Positions 6,749-14,803 of a stretch of DNA of 14,875 bases are shown here, one piece after another. Under the pieces are notes generated by a model, which was not told where the DNA came from, searched no databases, and saw nothing but the letters and a program-made list of their open reading frames with translations. The translations under genes and the position numbers were made by a program. The first letter of the stretch is position 1; each line of letters begins with the position of its first letter. This DNA is from JAYOFM01 sp038117225 (GTDB lineage: Bacteria; Pseudomonadota; Alphaproteobacteria; Rhodospirillales; Casp-alpha2), in NCBI GenBank assembly GCA_038117225.1, contig JAYOFM010000098.1, positions 1 to 14,875 of the forward strand. Direction: 5' to 3'.

Positions 6749-7393
6749 GTGATTGATCTGCTTCCACAAGGCCCGGCTTTGGGTGTCTTCATGATCGCGG
6801 CCCTCGCCGTCGGTGCGGCCCCGGGGCCGGGCATGATGTTCTGCGTTGCGCGCTCCGTCAGCCAGGGACCACGCGCGGGCGCTATTTCGGTCATGGGATT
6901 GTCGTCCGGCTCATTCTTGCTGTGCCTGGCCGCTGCGTTCGGTGTCGCAGGGATCCTCGCGACGTCGCGCTTGGCCTATGACGCGTTGCGTTATCTGGGC
7001 GCCGCTTATTTGATCTACCTCGCCGTGCGGACGATCGTCGTTGGCGGCGCGCTACCGTCGAGCGTCGGCACCCGCCATCGTGATCCCCTGTGGGTGATCT
7101 ACCGGCAAGCCGTGGTGACGAATATGCTAAATCCGAAATCTGGATTCTTCTACGTCTCGTTCCTGCCGCAGTTCCTGAATCCGGATCGCGGCAGCGTGCT
7201 CACCCAATTCATTCTCTTGGGAATTATCTTCAACGTCATGGGCAACCTGATTAATCTCGCCGTCGCCCTGAGCATGGGTCGTCTTGCCGAATGGCTCGGC
7301 CAGCATCCAGCCGTGTGGCGCGGCCAGCAATGGCTGACCGCGTCCATTCTCGGTGGGATTGCTATCCATTTGGTACTGGCGGAACGACGCTGA
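6749..7393 (+). CDS. LysE/RhtB family amino-acid exporter
   Basis: This inner-membrane protein of about 214 residues belongs to the LysE/RhtB family, whose members export amino acids such as lysine, threonine or homoserine lactone. It shows the family signature near the N-terminus, AALAVGAAPGPGMMFCVARS (P-G-P-G in the first helix). Further hydrophobic segments follow: GLSSGSFLLCLAAAFGVAGI, YLGAAYLIYLAVRTIVV, and two C-terminal spans. Between them is the loop VVTNMLNPKSGFFYVSFLPQ, in which the N-x-L-N-P-K motif is diagnostic. I chose GTG at 6749 (V-I-D-L-L-P-Q) to give normal length; no clear ribosome site is visible and the start is uncertain. It lies 34 nt after the hemerythrin and probably shares its transcript. 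The substrate cannot be predicted. Confidence 0.92.
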   Translation: MIDLLPQGPALGVFMIAALAVGAAPGPGMMFCVARSVSQGPRAGAISVMGLSSGSFLLCLAAAFGVAGILATSRLAYDALRYLGAAYLIYLAVRTIVVGGALPSSVGTRHRDPLWVIYRQAVVTNMLNPKSGFFYVSFLPQFLNPDRGSVLTQFILLGIIFNVMGNLINLAVALSMGRLAEWLGQHPAVWRGQQWLTASILGGIAIHLVLAERR

Positions 7394-7395
7394 CG

Positions 7396-8436
7396 CTAGA
7401 TCACCGTATACCGGTCTACGCCATCTTCGCCGCGCGACCGGGCGACTTTGCCCTCGGTCATCAAATGATGCAGGTGCGCGAGGCTTTCGCCGATGGCGAA
7501 GAATAGTTGATGGTTGTCGAGTTTGCGCGTGAAGAGGCGCTTCAGAACTTCGACACCGGTTGCGGGTTCGCGGCAGTATTCCAATGTCGCGGAAAGGCGT
7601 TCGTCATGGTGCGCCACGAGATCATCGATGCGCGCGTGAAGGCCGTGGAACGGCCAATTGTGGCTCGGCAGTACCAACACGTCGTCCGGTACCTTCATCT
7701 TGATGCGCTTGATCGAGGACAGGAACAGAGCCAGCGGATCGGCGTTCGGCTCTTGCGGCCAGACGCTAACGTTGGGGCTGATTTTGGGCAGCACTTGGTC
7801 GCCCGAAATCAATAGCCCCAAAGACTCGCAATACAGGCAGGCGTGTTCCGGCGCGTGACCGCGGCCGACGACCATGCGCCAGCTATTGCCGCCGACGTCG
7901 AAACTGTCACCGTCCTCGATACGGCGGATCGTGGGCGGATAGGGCGCGACCGCTTGCGGATAGCGGCCAAGACGGCTCGGCACCTCGGCCATCAATTCTT
8001 CGTCGAAACCGGCCGCGCGGTAGAATGCCTCGAACGGTTCCCTCGACAGTTTGCCATCGTCAAGGCTGAGCATGCGGCCAAAGGACCATTCCAGCGCCGG
8101 CATCCACACCTCGGCGCCCCAACGCTCGACGAACCAGCCGGCAAGACCAGCGTGGTCCGGATGGAAATGGGTTACGACGGCACGGGTCACCGGCTTGCCG
8201 CCAAGCGACGAGGCGAAGATCTGCTCCCATGCTTCCTTGGTGGTGTCGTTGCAGATGCCGGTATCGACAACGGTCCAGCCGTCGCCATCCTCCAGCAACC
8301 ACAGATTAATATGGTTAAGCGCGAACGGCAGCGGCATGCGCAGCCAATGAACGCCAGGCGCCACCCGCATGGTGGATCCGGTGGCCGGTTCACCCTCGAA
8401 GGCATAATCCGGAATGTAGGGGGCGAGTGTATCCAT
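7396..8436 (-). CDS. MBL-fold metallo-hydrolase
   Basis: This 346-residue metallo-beta-lactamase-fold hydrolase has the full metal set. HFHPDH (residues 90-95) supplies His90, His92, Asp94 and His95. His194 lies in GRGHAPEH, Asp213 in SGDQVLP, and His264 in SHNWPFHG. VVDTG precedes them in the normal place. The C-terminal third (about 285-346) is helical, rich in Leu and His, and ends in a winged-helix-like segment, as in LACTB2-type proteins. I started at ATG 8436 (MDTLAPYIPDYAF). The frame is open further upstream to 8565, but that part overlaps the upstream gene and has no family match; no clear ribosome site is present. The stop lies 2 nt from the stop of the convergent LysE gene. Substrates in this family range widely (thioesters, lactones, phosphodiesters), so none is assigned. 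Confidence 0.9.
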   Translation of the reverse strand: MDTLAPYIPDYAFEGEPATGSTMRVAPGVHWLRMPLPFALNHINLWLLEDGDGWTVVDTGICNDTTKEAWEQIFASSLGGKPVTRAVVTHFHPDHAGLAGWFVERWGAEVWMPALEWSFGRMLSLDDGKLSREPFEAFYRAAGFDEELMAEVPSRLGRYPQAVAPYPPTIRRIEDGDSFDVGGNSWRMVVGRGHAPEHACLYCESLGLLISGDQVLPKISPNVSVWPQEPNADPLALFLSSIKRIKMKVPDDVLVLPSHNWPFHGLHARIDDLVAHHDERLSATLEYCREPATGVEVLKRLFTRKLDNHQLFFAIGESLAHLHHLMTEGKVARSRGEDGVDRYTVI

Positions 8437-8485
8437 GGCGGGAGGTTTTACCCGGTGGCTCGGGAAAAGCAATCCACGGACATGA

Positions 8486-9328
8486 TCAGGCGAAAGGCCG
8501 AGGCAGCGGAAATTCGGACACGGGATCGCTAGCCAACGCTTCAAGCGCCGCCGCGGGATCGTCATCCGGGCGCCCGTGAAACAGGGTCTCGTGGGTCACG
8601 ATGTATTTCAGTTCCTCGCGGATCATGTCCGCGTGGTGCGACGGCGGCGCCTTGAGCACACCCGAAATAATGCCAAGGCGTACCGGCTTCGGCATGCGTT
8701 GGAAGTTTTCCAGCATGAGAAACTTGATCGACGGGCGAATAGTCGGCGCCAACAGCAGGCTGAGCAGCAGTTTCTTACGCACATCGTGGCGCATATTGCC
8801 AGCTTCGGTCAGTTGGAAGAATTCGCGCACGAAAGCGCGCGGCGCCACAACGCCATCCATCAGGCCACGCAGATTGTCCTTCAGCGCCGCCGTATATTGC
8901 TGGCGCGTCTCAATAATAATTTTCGAGGTATGACGGCGAACCTTGGCGATGGCGCCCGGATCGAAAGCATGCTCGGTGACGTAACGCAGGCACTCCGACA
9001 CGATGTCGTGCTTGGCTGCTTCACCGACGACCTGAGTGATCCCTGCGAGCAGTTGATTGTGTTTGCTGAGCGGTGCCAAACGTGTCGCCGCCGCGAGCGC
9101 CATCGGGGCTTCAGGATCGCGGACCGACATCATGGCCAACGCCAGCGGATCTTCGAGCGCCTGCAAGTCGATATCAAGATTGATCAGGTTTTCCGGCGCC
9201 AGCATGCGATCGGCCTCGCCGGGAATCAGGAGCGGTTCCTTATGTTTGTAGCACTCCTTGATCTCCAATGCGGCCTTCAGGCCATCCTGACTAATTCCCA
9301 GGGCGTTTTGCGACTGAGGATTGCTCAT
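8486..9328 (-). CDS. unrecognised helical protein (280 aa)
   Basis: I do not recognise this 280-residue protein. It starts MSNPQSQNALG at ATG 9328, whose first bases overlap the stop of the upstream HTH gene (ATGA), so the two are translationally coupled. The frame stays open to 9391, but the coupling supports 9328. The protein looks soluble and mostly alpha-helical, with repeated amphipathic stretches such as DPLALAMMSVRD, APMALAAATRLAPL, RKKLLLSLLLAPTIRP and KPVRLGIISGVLK. This is reminiscent of helical-repeat (HEAT- or TPR-like) scaffolds, although no repeat is certain. There is no signal peptide, no transmembrane span and no obvious catalytic motif. The tail is acidic and proline-containing. 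A long antisense ORF covers it but is Arg/His/Gln-rich, as expected of shadow. Function is unknown. Confidence 0.78.
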   Translation of the reverse strand: MSNPQSQNALGISQDGLKAALEIKECYKHKEPLLIPGEADRMLAPENLINLDIDLQALEDPLALAMMSVRDPEAPMALAAATRLAPLSKHNQLLAGITQVVGEAAKHDIVSECLRYVTEHAFDPGAIAKVRRHTSKIIIETRQQYTAALKDNLRGLMDGVVAPRAFVREFFQLTEAGNMRHDVRKKLLLSLLLAPTIRPSIKFLMLENFQRMPKPVRLGIISGVLKAPPSHHADMIREELKYIVTHETLFHGRPDDDPAAALEALASDPVSEFPLPRPFA

Positions 9329-9786
9329 GCCGAGGCCCGCCCGGCACGCGCCGCGGCATTGGCCGCGATGACTTCGCGGGCGGCGTACCATTGACGGAAT
9401 CGCCGAATGCCTTCCCGCACGGCCATGGGGGCTAACAGAGAGTTGAGCGCTTCCTGTTCACGCAGCGCGTCCGCCGGCACTCTTAGTTCGCCACGTAACC
9501 CTGGCTGGAACAATCCGCCGATGCCGCCAAGCGCTTCACGCCGGCTTTCCAGTTGATCGGCCAGGACAAGGGTTAGAAACTGCATTGTCTCGGGCGTAAC
9601 GACGCTGCGCCCGGTCCGCCACTTGGAAACCGTCGATGCGGCGACACCAACACACGCCGCCACGTCCTGACCCGACATGCCGCAAGCGGCAAGGCCGCGG
9701 AACACGGGTGGCGGATCAGCCACCCGTTCGGTCAATTGCACCGCAGTCTTGGCGGCGCGTGTGCGCTTTCCCCAGTTCGCCGGCAT
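9325..9786 (-). CDS. XRE-type helix-turn-helix DNA-binding protein
   Basis: This 153-residue protein contains a Cro/C1-type helix-turn-helix at about residues 36-66. The sequence MSGQDVAACVGVAASTVSKW carries the scaffold helix, the turn and the recognition helix (S-T-V-S-K-W), followed by RTGRSVVTPETMQFL. A basic N-terminus (GKRTRAAKTA) precedes it. The C-terminal part (about 95-150) is helical, Arg/Ala-rich and unassigned. I start at ATG 9786; no strong ribosome site is seen. The stop overlaps the start of the unrecognised 280-residue protein by 4 nt, so the two should act together. A divergent ROK kinase lies 171 nt away across an AT-rich gap; this protein may regulate itself or that gene. 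Its DNA target is unknown. Confidence 0.82.
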   Translation of the reverse strand: MPANWGKRTRAAKTAVQLTERVADPPPVFRGLAACGMSGQDVAACVGVAASTVSKWRTGRSVVTPETMQFLTLVLADQLESRREALGGIGGLFQPGLRGELRVPADALREQEALNSLLAPMAVREGIRRFRQWYAAREVIAANAAARAGRASA

Positions 9787-9957
9787 CGCCCAGTTAAGCC
9801 CTTATGATTCCAACGATTCGTAATGATGTACCACGATGGAGATTCACATGGGAACAATTATTTGTATGCCGTACGATTAAACTCGCAATATGTAGCGCGA
9901 TATACTAGGTCATCCCATTCAGCGACAACACGATCTAAAGGGTGTATTCTAGTAAAC
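9787..9957. other. AT-rich divergent intergenic region
   Basis: This 171-nt gap separates the HTH gene (leftward) from the ROK kinase (rightward). It is visibly more AT-rich than its surroundings, with ACAATTATTTGT (a 4-bp dyad) and TATACT near the kinase. TATACT is five of six to the -10 consensus, but the best -35 (TTAAAC, 18 nt before it) is poor. It very likely holds both promoters and possibly operator sites for the adjacent HTH protein; none can be fixed by eye. Confidence 0.4.
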
Positions 9958-10896
9958 ATGAGTATTACGCCGACAAAGGGTTTGGGAATTGGTGTCGATC
10001 TTGGTGGCAGCAAGATCGAGGCCATGGTGATGGCAAACGACGGCACAGAACTGGCTCGGCTGCGCGTACCGACACCGGCGGGCGATTACGCCGCCACGGT
10101 GGCCACTGTCACTGAAGCTGTCGCCCGCGCCGAGGCGCAAGCCGGCATTGCCAATAGCGGCATACCTGTCGGCGTCGGAATTCCAGGAACCATGTCACCG
10201 ACGACCGGATTGGTGAAGAATGCCAATTCGACCTGTCTGATCGGCAATCCACTAGACAAGGACCTGGCCCGCGCCCTCAATCGGCCGGTACGCCTCGCGA
10301 ATGACGCAGATTTATTCGCCGCATCCGAAGCCGTCGATGGCGCGGGAGCCAACGAAAAATTCGTTTTCGGCGTCATCCTCGGCACGGGTGTCGGAGGTGG
10401 CATTGCGGTCGCCGGGCGAGCGGCGACGGGACCGAACGCCGTACGCGGCGAATGGGGTCACAACCCCCTGCCCTGGCCATGCATTACAGACGGAGGGGAC
10501 GAACGCCCTGGGCCCGGCTGCTATTGCGGTCGAACAGGCTGTATTGAAACTTTTTTGTCCGGCCCCGGTCTGACGGCCGATCATGAACGCCACGGTGGTG
10601 AGCATCTTGACGCCGCAATGATTGCCGAACGCGCCGGTGCCGGCGACGGCGCTGCGGGCGCAACAATGACCCGCTACCTCGATCGCCTGGCGCGTGCGTT
10701 GGCCCATACCATCAATATTTTGGACCCTGACGTGATCGTCCTCGGTGGTGGCTTGTCTAACCTGGAAATCATTTACGAGCGCGTTCCGGCGCATTGGCAG
10801 GATTGGGCTTTTTCGGATGTCTGCACGACACCGCTCAAGCGCAATCGACACGGCGATTCAAGCGGCGTACGCGGTGCCGCGCGGCTGTGGTTCTAG
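9958..10896 (+). CDS. mak: ROK family fructokinase (Mak-like)
   Basis: This 312-residue sugar kinase of the ROK family is most like E. coli manno(fructo)kinase Mak, which phosphorylates fructose and other hexoses with ATP. It contains the N-terminal phosphate loop VDLGGSKIEA (about 13-22). The catalytic Asp116 is in LANDADLFAASE. GTGVGGG lies at 142-148 and GEWGHNPLPW at 164-173. The zinc motif CYCGRTGC has Cys188, Cys190 and Cys195, with His168 from the preceding block. The C-terminal ILDPDVIVLGGG and HGDSSGVRGAARLW match Mak closely. There is no N-terminal HTH, so it is a kinase rather than a NagC/Mlc-type repressor. The ATG at 9958 gives normal length; ORF sequence upstream is unrelated and AT-rich. 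A hexose role is likely but the exact sugar is not proven. Its convergent neighbour is 32 nt away. Confidence 0.9.
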   Translation: MSITPTKGLGIGVDLGGSKIEAMVMANDGTELARLRVPTPAGDYAATVATVTEAVARAEAQAGIANSGIPVGVGIPGTMSPTTGLVKNANSTCLIGNPLDKDLARALNRPVRLANDADLFAASEAVDGAGANEKFVFGVILGTGVGGGIAVAGRAATGPNAVRGEWGHNPLPWPCITDGGDERPGPGCYCGRTGCIETFLSGPGLTADHERHGGEHLDAAMIAERAGAGDGAAGATMTRYLDRLARALAHTINILDPDVIVLGGGLSNLEIIYERVPAHWQDWAFSDVCTTPLKRNRHGDSSGVRGAARLWF

Positions 10897-10928
10897 GAGC
10901 TGGGAAATCGCGGCGGTCGGAAGCGAGA

Positions 10929-11822
10929 TTAGCGAGCGCCGGCGACTTCGACGGAGCCTATCGGGGCGTCGGCGCTTGCGCTCAAGGTCCATTCGCCCGG
11001 CCGCACGTGGATCGCCCACGGCGTGCTATATCCGACCTTGAGCAAGCGTTGACGCAACGTGCCCTCAACCGACGGCGCGTAGGGGCCGATAGCAACACGG
11101 TAAACGGTCTTGTTGCCGATGCGGGCCGCAAGAACTTCCGCGCCCAGCCCATCTAGCTTGTTACGCAGGACGCGCGCGTTTCCCGAGAAACGGAAACTGG
11201 CGAGCACCAAATAGCGGCCCGGTAACGGTTCGCCTGGACGAGTGGACACTGCACGGCGTGGCGCTCGAACGGGAACTGGCTTCACAACCGGTGCGGCGGT
11301 GGCAATCGGCATCACGACATTCGGGCGAGCTTCCACCATCGGTCGGACGACCGCCGCGGCAGAAGCCGGCGCGGGATCAACTACGGCCGGAGCCGCCTCA
11401 AGGAGATTGTCGTCGATGGCGGCAATCTCAATCGACTCGGTCAGCGCCGCGCGCGGCGGCAATTGGGGTAGGACGGGTTGGTTATTCACGACGTCGGCGT
11501 CACCGCCCGCAGCAGTTTCGAATTTGGCCAACGCGGTTACACTGGCGGCATCATCTTGCGTACCCACCGGAGGCTGCGCCTCCGCGAGGGCGATAGCGAC
11601 GGAATCGTCGGCATCAATACGGCAGACTTTGCCATCGGTGACACCGCGCCAAATCGCGCAATCCTGCTGCGCGACCATGGAAATTCCGTGATCCGCGACT
11701 GATTTCTCGGTCGCGAGGTAGGAGACGCCGTCAATCACCCAAGATGCGATTTGCAGCGGCACGGGGACCGCGCAACCGCCGACAAACAGGGTGATGGCCC
11801 CAACAATCGCAATGCGCCTCAT
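10929..11822 (-). CDS. SPOR-domain lipoprotein
   Basis: This 297-residue envelope protein begins MRRIAIVGAITLFVGGCAV. The hydrophobic start and V-G-G-C (Cys17) form a plausible lipobox, so it is probably a lipid-anchored periplasmic protein. Residues 28-67 form a Cys-containing block (VIDGVSYLATEK, DHGISMVAQQDCAIWRG, KVC) found in other alphaproteobacterial lipoproteins that I cannot assign. A long low-complexity Ala/Pro/Val-rich linker follows (about 75-195). The C-terminal domain (about 203-275: YLVLASFRFSGNARVLRN, VYRVAIGPYAPSVEGTLRQ) has the SPOR fold pattern. SPOR domains bind denuded peptidoglycan at division sites, so a role in envelope or septum function is likely. The frame stays open upstream to 12242, but ATG 11822 begins the signal sequence. 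It is divergent from the ureohydrolase and convergent with the kinase. Confidence 0.88.
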   Translation of the reverse strand: MRRIAIVGAITLFVGGCAVPVPLQIASWVIDGVSYLATEKSVADHGISMVAQQDCAIWRGVTDGKVCRIDADDSVAIALAEAQPPVGTQDDAASVTALAKFETAAGGDADVVNNQPVLPQLPPRAALTESIEIAAIDDNLLEAAPAVVDPAPASAAAVVRPMVEARPNVVMPIATAAPVVKPVPVRAPRRAVSTRPGEPLPGRYLVLASFRFSGNARVLRNKLDGLGAEVLAARIGNKTVYRVAIGPYAPSVEGTLRQRLLKVGYSTPWAIHVRPGEWTLSASADAPIGSVEVAGAR

Positions 11823-11989
11823 CGCACAATCCCCAAGCCCCAGGAAGCTGCCACGGCCCATTTCAGGCCTGCGGCTGCCAGCGGACCGCCGCCGACAATT
11901 TATTAACAATAGCTTAAGCAGGCCGTCGAAGAGGGGCAAGCATAAACAGTTGTTCAGATCCGTCGCGCGAGCACCAAACAGCATTTCCA

Positions 11990-12017
11990 TTGCAAGGGTT
12001 TCCGGGAGGACTATTGT
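11990..12017 (+). promoter_or_regulatory. weak promoter candidate for the agmatinase-family gene
   Basis: TTGCAA (11990-11995) and TATTGT (12012-12017) are 16 nt apart, each four of six to sigma-70 consensus. They lie about 70 nt before the ureohydrolase start in the 266-nt divergent gap (11823-12088). The gap is locally AT-rich (TTATTAACAATAG) but shows no clear operator, riboswitch or extra gene. Low confidence. Confidence 0.25.
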
Positions 12018-12088
12018 ATTATTTGGCTGCCTTCGCGTTTGGGACTCTTCCTGAGCGTCGATGGCGTTTCTAACCCGGAGAAAACCCG

Positions 12089-13075
12089 ATGGCCCAGGAT
12101 ATGAGCGGTCCCGGCAGTGACCGAATGAACTTCCCCTTCGTTGGCATTCCGACGTTTCTCCGGTCGCAGGTCGAAACCGACCTATCGAAGCTGGACGCCG
12201 ACATTGCCATCCTGGGCGTACCGACGGATGAGGGATCGCCATTCATGGGAGGTTCCCGCATGGCGCCGCGCGCCATCCGGGAACATTCCATGCGGCTTTG
12301 GGCGCCGAATGGATATTGGGAAATTGACTCGGAAAAACGCTTTCTTGGCCCCGAAATGCGCAACAAGCGTATCGTCGACGTCGGAGACGTGGATGTGCTG
12401 CCGACTGGCGTAGAGCAGACCTTCGACAACATCACCCGCGATGTCCGGGGCATCCTGGATGCTGGCGCCATGCCGGTAGTCATCGGCGGCGACCATGCTA
12501 TCACCTACGGCGTCGTGCGCGCTTTTCCCGAGGACAAGCCGCTGTGGGTCATCCATTTCGACGCGCATCTGGATTATGCGCCGTTTATTCACGACCTGCG
12601 CTTCACCAATGCCCATGCCTTTCGCATGATCACGCCACTACCCATGGTGCAGCAGATCATTCAGGCTGGCATTCGCAGCTTGCGGACACGCGAGGAACTG
12701 GTCGCCGACAGCCGCGAAGACGGCAATGCCGTCTTCTCCATGGCCGATTTCCGCGCCACCGGGCCTGAAGGCCTAGCTCAACGCGTGCCCAAGGACGCCC
12801 GGGTATTCGTCTCCATCGATATCGACGTCTTGGATATTTCACTGGTGCCGGGTTGTGTGTCCGCGGAACCCAACGGCATGACCTACGCCGAATTGCGTGA
12901 CACCCTGCAAGCCATCGCCCGTCACGCCGAGGTCGTCGGCTTCGATTTCGTCGAGGTCAATCCGCTGCTCGACGTGGCGACGGGCGTCACCTCCTATCTC
13001 GGCGCCCATACCATGGTCGAATTCCTCGGCGCCATCTGCGACCAGCCGCGATGGCGGGACAAACACCCGGAATAA
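12089..13075 (+). CDS. agmatinase-family ureohydrolase
   Basis: This 328-residue arginase/agmatinase-superfamily enzyme has the complete di-manganese site: His136 (GGDHAITYG), Asp158, His160 and Asp162 (HFDAHLDYAP), and Asp244 and Asp246 (SIDIDVLD). The family loop GSPFMGGSRMAPRAIREHS (about 49-67) and the C-terminal FDFVEVNPLLD with Glu289 are also present. These enzymes hydrolyse a guanidino group to urea plus an amine. The substrate loop reads FTNAHAFRM where E. coli agmatinase has a His-Gly-Thr loop. The substrate could therefore be agmatine, guanidinobutyrate or another guanidino compound, and I do not assign speB. The ATG at 12089 has GGAG (12077-12080) 8 nt upstream. It stands alone, ending at a hairpin terminator shared with the convergent BCCT gene. 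Confidence 0.93.
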   Translation: MAQDMSGPGSDRMNFPFVGIPTFLRSQVETDLSKLDADIAILGVPTDEGSPFMGGSRMAPRAIREHSMRLWAPNGYWEIDSEKRFLGPEMRNKRIVDVGDVDVLPTGVEQTFDNITRDVRGILDAGAMPVVIGGDHAITYGVVRAFPEDKPLWVIHFDAHLDYAPFIHDLRFTNAHAFRMITPLPMVQQIIQAGIRSLRTREELVADSREDGNAVFSMADFRATGPEGLAQRVPKDARVFVSIDIDVLDISLVPGCVSAEPNGMTYAELRDTLQAIARHAEVVGFDFVEVNPLLDVATGVTSYLGAHTMVEFLGAICDQPRWRDKHPE

Positions 13076-13082
13076 CGACACG

Positions 13083-13123
13083 AAAAAGCCCGCGACACCG
13101 TGCGATGCCGCGGGCTCCGTTTT
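13083..13123. terminator. bidirectional intrinsic terminator
   Basis: AGCCCGCG (13087-13094) pairs with CGCGGGCT (13109-13116) in an 8-bp GC-rich stem with a 14-nt loop. On the plus strand it is followed by CCGTTTT. On the minus strand the stem is followed by TTTTTC. It therefore serves the ureohydrolase (+) and the BCCT transporter (-), which converge on it. Both flanking genes end within 72 nt. Confidence 0.85.
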
Positions 13124-13147
13124 CACGCAATCGGCTTGGTCTTGCCG

Positions 13148-14737
13148 CTATTCCTTAGATGCCGCGCGCAGGCCCATGAACAGGCTTACGCACATGGCTA
13201 ACAGCACAATGGTGAACGGGAAGCCGGTGGAGACCGACATCGCCTGCAGTGCCGTCAGGCTCTGCGCCCCACCGACCAGCAGCAACACCGCCGCCACCAG
13301 GCCTTCGAAGGAGCACCAGAAAACCCGCTGTGCCACCGGTGCGTCGGTCTTGCCGCCCGCGGTGATGGTGTCAATCACCAAGGAACCGGAGTCCGACGAA
13401 GTGACGAAGAACACGATCACCAGGACGATACCAAGGAACGAAGTGATCGACGCCAACGGCAAGGGCTTCAACATTTCGAACAACTTCAGTTCAAGCGCTG
13501 CCTTGCCGACCGGCGCCGCCGCGTCGGCGACCACCTGGGTAATGGCCGTGCCGCCAAATGCCCCCATCCACAATATGCACACGATGGTTGGAATGATGAT
13601 GACACAGAACACGAACTCGCGCACCGTTCGCCCTCGTGACACGCGGGCGATGAACATGCCGACGAACGGCGACCAGGAAATCCACCAGGCCCAGTAGAAT
13701 GACGTCCAGCCCTGCGAGAAATTGGCGTCCTCGCGGCCGAATGGCATCGACAGCGGAATGACCTCCTTCACGTAGGCGATGCCGCCGCTGACGATGGTGT
13801 CGAAGATTGCCGCGGTCGGCCCGACGAAAATGATGAAGGCCAACAGCAAACCCGCCAGGACGATGTTCACTTCCGACAACACCTTGACGCCACCGTCAAG
13901 GCCACGCACGACTGATATCAGCGCGGCCGCCGTGATGACGGTGATCAACACGACCTTGGCGACATTACCGGTCGGCGTACCGAATAAGTAATTGAGCCCA
14001 GCCAGCGCCTGCTGCGTTCCGAATCCGAGCGACGTCGCGAGCCCGAACAGGGTCGCGAACACCGCCAGGGTATCGATAACGTGGCCGGTCCAGCCCCATA
14101 CCTTTTCACCGAAAATCGGGTAAAACGCGGAACGCAGGGTCAGCGGCAGGCCGCGATTGTAGGTGAAAAAGGCCAGCGCCAACGCGACGACCGCGTATAT
14201 GGCCCACGGGTGCAATGCCCAGTGAAAAATCGTCGCCGCCATGCCGAGGTTACGCGCCGCTTCCGCGTCACCCTTTGCGCCACCCAGCGGCGCCCAATCG
14301 GTACGCACACCGTTTTCCATCGCCGTGCCGCCCATGGAAGACCCAAAGTGCGACATCGGTTCCGACACGCCGAAGAACATAAGGCCGATGCCCATGCCGG
14401 CGGCGAACAACATGGCAAACCAACCGATGTAGCTATAGTCGGGCTTCGCTTCCGCCCCCCCGAGCCTGATCTTGCCAAGCGGTGACAACATCAAATAGAA
14501 GCAGAACAACACGAACAGATTGGCCGACAGAAGGAAAAACCAATCAAACGTCGATGTCAGGAACGGCCGCAACCAACCGAAGAACGCCGTCGCACCTTCC
14601 TGAAACATCAATGTGACGAGAACGAAGACGACGATACTCAGCCCGGAAACCAAGAAAACTGGGTTGTGAATATCCAGCCCGAATGGCGAGATGTTGTCCT
14701 GACCCACCTCGTAATTTGTATCTGGATTCTCGCTCAT
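13148..14737 (-). CDS. BCCT family betaine/choline/carnitine-type transporter
   Basis: This 529-residue membrane carrier of the BCCT family imports trimethylammonium compounds such as glycine betaine, choline or carnitine. It has about 12 hydrophobic spans. The glycine motif AAGMGIGLMFFGVSEP (about 112-127) contains GMGIG, the Na+-coupled type; carnitine antiporters depart from this motif. The family signature FYWAWWISWSPFVGMFIARV (about 347-366) with SRGRTVREF follows. The start at ATG 14737 is fixed by a strong GGAGGGGAG (14745-14753) 7 nt upstream, which rules out the in-frame upstream ATG at 14776. The C-terminus stops soon after the last membrane span (MGLRAASKE) and lacks the long cytoplasmic tail that senses osmotic stress in BetP. 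Uptake for catabolism rather than osmoprotection is therefore possible. The substrate is not assignable from sequence alone. It ends at the shared terminator. Confidence 0.94.
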   Translation of the reverse strand: MSENPDTNYEVGQDNISPFGLDIHNPVFLVSGLSIVVFVLVTLMFQEGATAFFGWLRPFLTSTFDWFFLLSANLFVLFCFYLMLSPLGKIRLGGAEAKPDYSYIGWFAMLFAAGMGIGLMFFGVSEPMSHFGSSMGGTAMENGVRTDWAPLGGAKGDAEAARNLGMAATIFHWALHPWAIYAVVALALAFFTYNRGLPLTLRSAFYPIFGEKVWGWTGHVIDTLAVFATLFGLATSLGFGTQQALAGLNYLFGTPTGNVAKVVLITVITAAALISVVRGLDGGVKVLSEVNIVLAGLLLAFIIFVGPTAAIFDTIVSGGIAYVKEVIPLSMPFGREDANFSQGWTSFYWAWWISWSPFVGMFIARVSRGRTVREFVFCVIIIPTIVCILWMGAFGGTAITQVVADAAAPVGKAALELKLFEMLKPLPLASITSFLGIVLVIVFFVTSSDSGSLVIDTITAGGKTDAPVAQRVFWCSFEGLVAAVLLLVGGAQSLTALQAMSVSTGFPFTIVLLAMCVSLFMGLRAASKE

Positions 14738-14755
14738 GCGTCGACTCCCCTCCAG

Positions 14756-14767
14756 CGCGCCGGCGCG
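14756..14767. promoter_or_regulatory. 12-bp perfect palindrome next to the BCCT ribosome site
   Basis: CGCGCCGGCGCG is a perfect palindrome. On the coding strand it ends 2 nt before the strong Shine-Dalgarno of the BCCT gene. It could be an operator or a leader hairpin affecting ribosome access. GC-rich DNA makes chance occurrence plausible. Confidence 0.3.
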
Positions 14768-14803
14768 TGATTGCACCCCTATTCGCGTTCCTCGCCGAAT
14801 TTA

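Noticed and set aside
7396..8436. MBL protein as a beta-lactamase or quorum-quenching lactonase
   Set aside because: The metal motif is shared by the whole superfamily and no residue seen here favours those activities; left as a general hydrolase.
8576..9394. Plus-strand ORF (272 codons) covering the unrecognised 280-residue protein
   Set aside because: It is full of Arg, His and Gln as expected of antisense shadow, while the minus frame has normal composition and a 4-nt overlap with the HTH gene.
9958..10896. ROK protein as a NagC/Mlc-type transcriptional repressor
   Set aside because: It lacks the N-terminal HTH domain and has a catalytic Asp and a Mak-like C-terminus, so it is a kinase.
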